A stretch of DNA of 7,314 nucleotides, taken from assembly GCA_003476705.1 (NCBI GenBank), contig DMVM01000061.1, positions 1 to 7,314 of the forward strand. Reading direction: 5' to 3'. Position 1 is the first letter of the stretch. Every line of letters starts with the position of its first letter. The notes under the pieces are model-generated. The model searched no databases, had not been told where the DNA came from, and saw nothing but the letters and a program-made list of their open reading frames with translations. Below are positions 5,086 to 7,314 of the stretch, piece by piece. A program made the translations under genes and the position numbers. The DNA is from Coprothermobacter sp. (GTDB taxonomy: Bacteria; Coprothermobacterota; Coprothermobacteria; Coprothermobacterales; Coprothermobacteraceae).

Positions 5086-6702
5086 ATGAAAAGAGTCTTA
5101 AAGACTCTGTTAGGAGAGAACTTCAGTAACTTAAAGAAACTGTTCGCCTCCCTTCTCGTAGTGGCACTCTGTATGGGTTTCCTTGTAGGAGTACCTAAAG
5201 CAAAAGCCCAAAAAGAGATGTTCTTGGTCATGGCGGTGGGGTTTAAATGGTATCAGCTTAACGGCATGAGCTATCAAATGGAAGTCGCTCCAGAGATCAT
5301 AAATGCGAGAACATTTGTCCCCGTGAGGTTCATAGCCGAAGCATTCGGAGCAAATGTGGGATGGGATCCAGCAACCAAAACCGTGACCATCAAATCTGAC
5401 GGAAAAACCATACAACTCACTATAGGCAAGACTTCGGCAACTGTGGACGGGAAAGCATACACCTTAGACGCTGCCCCCTACATAAAGAACTCTAGAACCA
5501 TGGTACCCGTACGTTTCATCTCAGAGGCTTTGGGCCTTAATGTTTACTACGAAGCGCAAAAGAAAATGATCTATGTTAGTGCAAAACCAAGCTATGCCAT
5601 CCCCGGGATCACTGACAAGGAAATCAAGATAGGTTCTTTTTCTGCACTATCCGGGCCCTTAGCAGTAATTGGAATCCCATTTTATCACGGTTTACAATCC
5701 TACATCAACTGGATAAATGACCAGGGTGGTGTTAACGGAAGAAAAATAAAAGTGATCATTGCTGACGACCAAATGAATCCAGCGCTTACTGTTCCAGCAG
5801 TAAAGAAATTTGTTGAAGAAGATAAAGTATTCGCCGTAGTAGGCGGTCTTGGCACCCCAGGTTGCCTAGCAGTCATGGATTACCTCAATGAGAAAGGTGT
5901 TCCCTTCGTGTATCAAGGTGGTGGTGCTTCTGCCTTCGCCTATCCACCAAAGAAGTACGTCTTTGCAGTGCAGCCCAACTACATGACCGAAGGTCAAGCA
6001 TTTGTGAAATTCGCTAGGCAAAACCTGAACACAAGTAAATTTGCGCTCCTGTACCAAAACGATGATGCCGGCAAAGAAGGTGCTCAGGGCGTACAAGAAG
6101 GCGTAAAGAAATACGGCGGAAGTCTGGTCTACTCATCCTCTTTCCCTGGCACAGAAACCGACTTCACTTCTTATTTAACCAGGATTAAGAATTCTGGTGC
6201 TGAAGTTATTTTCCTCTATGCACCTGCGAATACATCTGCTGGAGCAAACGCCGTTAAAACTGCAAAATCACTGGGTCTCACTCAGAAAATCATCCTGCCA
6301 TATTCTTATGCGGGAATTACTGCCATGGCTGGCGATGCTGCTGAGGGCGTGTACATAACTGGTTGGGTGGTCTTTTCCAACTTAAACGATCCTGGAGTAC
6401 AAAAATTCTTCGAGATCTGGGGCAAGTATTATCCAAATGACGACCCACTCACCTTCTCTTATGCTGTTGCTGGCTTCGTAGCAGCAGAGATATTCGTGGA
6501 AGCGTTACGCAGAGCTGGGCAATATCCCACACGAGACGCCATAGTATGGGCGTTAGAAACATTCAATGGCTGGAACGGTTATGTGGCCAAAGACATTTCT
6601 TACGGACCTAATGAGCGCGCAGGTAAGTATTCACTTTATTTCATGACAGTGAAAAACAAGGAACTTGTAAAGATTAGCGATTGGATATCCGTGCGGGAGT
6701 AA
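5086..6702 (+). CDS. Liv/HAAT-type ABC solute-binding protein with N-terminal copper-amine-oxidase-like domain
   Basis: The product has 538 residues, about 150 longer than ordinary LivJ/LivK proteins. A Sec signal peptide has a basic N-terminus, a hydrophobic core at about 19-35 and an AKA cleavage site after residue 41. There is no lipobox: Cys29 in VVALCM lacks the Gly/Ala normally before the Cys. Residues about 66-166 form a copper-amine-oxidase N-terminal-like domain with two repeats, FVPVRFIAEAFGANVGW and MVPVRFISEALGLNVYY, each followed by a short beta strand pair. Residues 175-538 are a periplasmic-binding-protein type I (Leu/Ile/Val family) domain, with IKIGSFSALSGPLAVIG, INWINDQGGVNGRKIKVI and VVGGLGTPG. 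The protein should be exported and capture an amino acid or carboxylic acid for the transporter whose ATPase starts at 6804; the extra domain may tether it to the cell surface. The Shine-Dalgarno sequence is weak (AAAGGCGGG, 5069-5077). The stem-loop at 6727-6748 may favour its expression over the transporter subunits. Confidence 0.88.
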   Translation: MKRVLKTLLGENFSNLKKLFASLLVVALCMGFLVGVPKAKAQKEMFLVMAVGFKWYQLNGMSYQMEVAPEIINARTFVPVRFIAEAFGANVGWDPATKTVTIKSDGKTIQLTIGKTSATVDGKAYTLDAAPYIKNSRTMVPVRFISEALGLNVYYEAQKKMIYVSAKPSYAIPGITDKEIKIGSFSALSGPLAVIGIPFYHGLQSYINWINDQGGVNGRKIKVIIADDQMNPALTVPAVKKFVEEDKVFAVVGGLGTPGCLAVMDYLNEKGVPFVYQGGGASAFAYPPKKYVFAVQPNYMTEGQAFVKFARQNLNTSKFALLYQNDDAGKEGAQGVQEGVKKYGGSLVYSSSFPGTETDFTSYLTRIKNSGAEVIFLYAPANTSAGANAVKTAKSLGLTQKIILPYSYAGITAMAGDAAEGVYITGWVVFSNLNDPGVQKFFEIWGKYYPNDDPLTFSYAVAGFVAAEIFVEALRRAGQYPTRDAIVWALETFNGWNGYVAKDISYGPNERAGKYSLYFMTVKNKELVKISDWISVRE

Positions 6703-6726
6703 TTTAGTGAATACCCCAAACAGAAT

Positions 6727-6748
6727 AGAGGGGGCTATAGCCCCCTCT
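6727..6748. promoter_or_regulatory. 22-bp perfect stem-loop between binding-protein and ATPase genes
   Basis: AGAGGGGGC (6727-6735) pairs with GCCCCCTCT (6740-6748) around TATA. It begins 24 bases after the binding-protein stop. It is very stable but followed by GCACGGG rather than a T-run, so it is not a standard intrinsic terminator. In ABC operons such stems commonly protect the binding-protein mRNA from 3' exonucleases or cause partial termination, raising its level over the membrane parts. Confidence 0.65.
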
Positions 6749-6753
6749 GCACG

Positions 6754-6812
6754 GGAAAGCATAGCCATGCATGTGCATGATGACTTGAGGAAAGGAGATA
6801 TTCATGCTTTCC
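6754..6812. repeat. Inverted repeat covering the ATPase start codon
   Basis: GGAAAGCAT (6754-6762) is the exact complement of ATGCTTTCC (6804-6812), the first three codons of the ATPase gene. The 41-base loop contains the Shine-Dalgarno sequence and a smaller palindrome, CATGCA-TG-TGCATG (6766-6779). Pairing would hide the start codon, so it may lower translation of the ATPase. Confidence 0.4.
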
Positions 6813-7314
6813 ATTGAAAACTTAACCGTGAAATTCCAAAGCCTTGTCGCTGTTAACAACTTATCCATGAAGGTAGAACAAGGAAATATTCATTCACTCA
6901 TTGGGCCTAACGGCGCTGGCAAGACCACAGTTTTCAACGCAGTCTTCAAATTAGTTCCATACACGGGCAGAATAACTTTCCTCAACCAAGACCTCAGGAT
7001 GAAGAGCACCCATGAATTACTATCCTTGGGTCTGTCGAGGACTTTCCAGAATCTGAACATCTTCTATTCCATGACTGTTGAAGAAAACATAAAAATGGGA
7101 TTACACCCTTTCCTTGAAAGCCACCTTTACAAAGACCTACTTGGCTTCGATGTGTATTCTCAAAAAGAAGTCAACGACAAGATCTATGAAGTGGCTGCTC
7201 TTACTGGACTTCTACCCTATCTAAAAGCTTATCCCCTATTTCTTCCTTACGGTGTTCAAAAACTTGTGGAACTAGCAAGGGCATTGGTTTCAAATCCCAA
7301 ATTGCTCTTGCTGG
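6804..7314 (+). CDS. livG: LivG-type branched-chain amino acid ABC transporter ATPase (3' end outside window)
   Basis: The gene starts at ATG 6804 after AAAGGAGA (6791-6798) and is open for 170 codons to the window edge. The Walker A motif is GPNGAGKTT (34-42). The Q-loop region SRTFQNLNIFYSMTVEENI is characteristic of LivG/LivF-like ATPases. The signature region reads LPYGVQKLVELARAL where LivG usually has LSYGQQRRLEIARAL, so the conserved Ser of LSxGQ is Pro and the first Gln is Val; the signature Gly is kept. The window ends in the Walker B strand (NPKLLLL), just before its Asp. LivG binds and hydrolyses ATP on the cytoplasmic side to drive import of the ligand delivered by the binding protein encoded upstream. 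The permeases (LivH, LivM) and LivF are expected beyond the window. Confidence 0.88.
   Translation, partial: MLSIENLTVKFQSLVAVNNLSMKVEQGNIHSLIGPNGAGKTTVFNAVFKLVPYTGRITFLNQDLRMKSTHELLSLGLSRTFQNLNIFYSMTVEENIKMGLHPFLESHLYKDLLGFDVYSQKEVNDKIYEVAALTGLLPYLKAYPLFLPYGVQKLVELARALVSNPKLLLL

Noticed and set aside
3973..5462. Minus-strand open frames opposite the KAS III-like, SDR and binding-protein genes
   Set aside because: They mirror well-supported genes on the + strand and show no family motifs or ribosome binding sites.

Overview
The window looks like chromosomal DNA from an anaerobic, probably thermophilic, bacterium of Firmicutes or Coprothermobacter type. The reasons are strong AGGAGG-type ribosome binding sites, sigma-A-like promoters, moderate GC in most genes, and a secreted protein with a copper-amine-oxidase-like N-terminal domain. 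The genus is a guess. All supported genes lie on the + strand.

Layout. Bases 1-501 are the C-terminal third of a drug-efflux type MFS transporter. Bases 502-1117 hold no intact gene, but traces of a decayed thiamine-diphosphate 2-oxoacid dehydrogenase E1 alpha (AcoA-like) gene can be read at about 694-968 in more than one frame. A near-consensus promoter (1118-1146) and a 21-bp perfect palindrome just after the predicted transcription start (1159-1179) open a + strand gene set: alpha/beta hydrolase (1210-2175), KAS III-like thiolase-fold enzyme (3293-4282), short-chain dehydrogenase/reductase (4310-5053), branched-chain-amino-acid-type (Liv/HAAT) solute-binding protein fused to a copper-amine-oxidase-like domain (5086-6702), and the start of the matching LivG-type ATPase (6804 to the window end).

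The most striking feature is that the hydrolase is interrupted. Its reading frame stops at 2175 without the catalytic His, and the missing tail (about 35 codons, including the His motif) lies 1 kb downstream at 3165-3272, directly before the KAS III-like gene. Joining codon GGA (2161-2163) to codon GGT (3165-3167) restores an ordinary family C-terminus. The roughly 1-kb segment between them is AT-rich. It carries an S51-family (peptidase E-like) gene with its own promoter and operator-like repeat, plus a REP-like imperfect palindrome, and no visible transposase.

How the genes may work together (inference): a small molecule, probably an organic acid or amino-acid-like compound, is captured by the binding protein, imported by the Liv-type ABC transporter, and processed by the hydrolase, the KAS III-like enzyme and the SDR under control of a repressor that binds the palindrome. 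The KAS III-like enzyme keeps the Cys nucleophile but lacks the His and Asn of the classical FabH triad, so it is unlikely to be an ordinary fatty-acid initiation enzyme. The insertion has probably inactivated the hydrolase and may have put the downstream genes under the inserted promoter.
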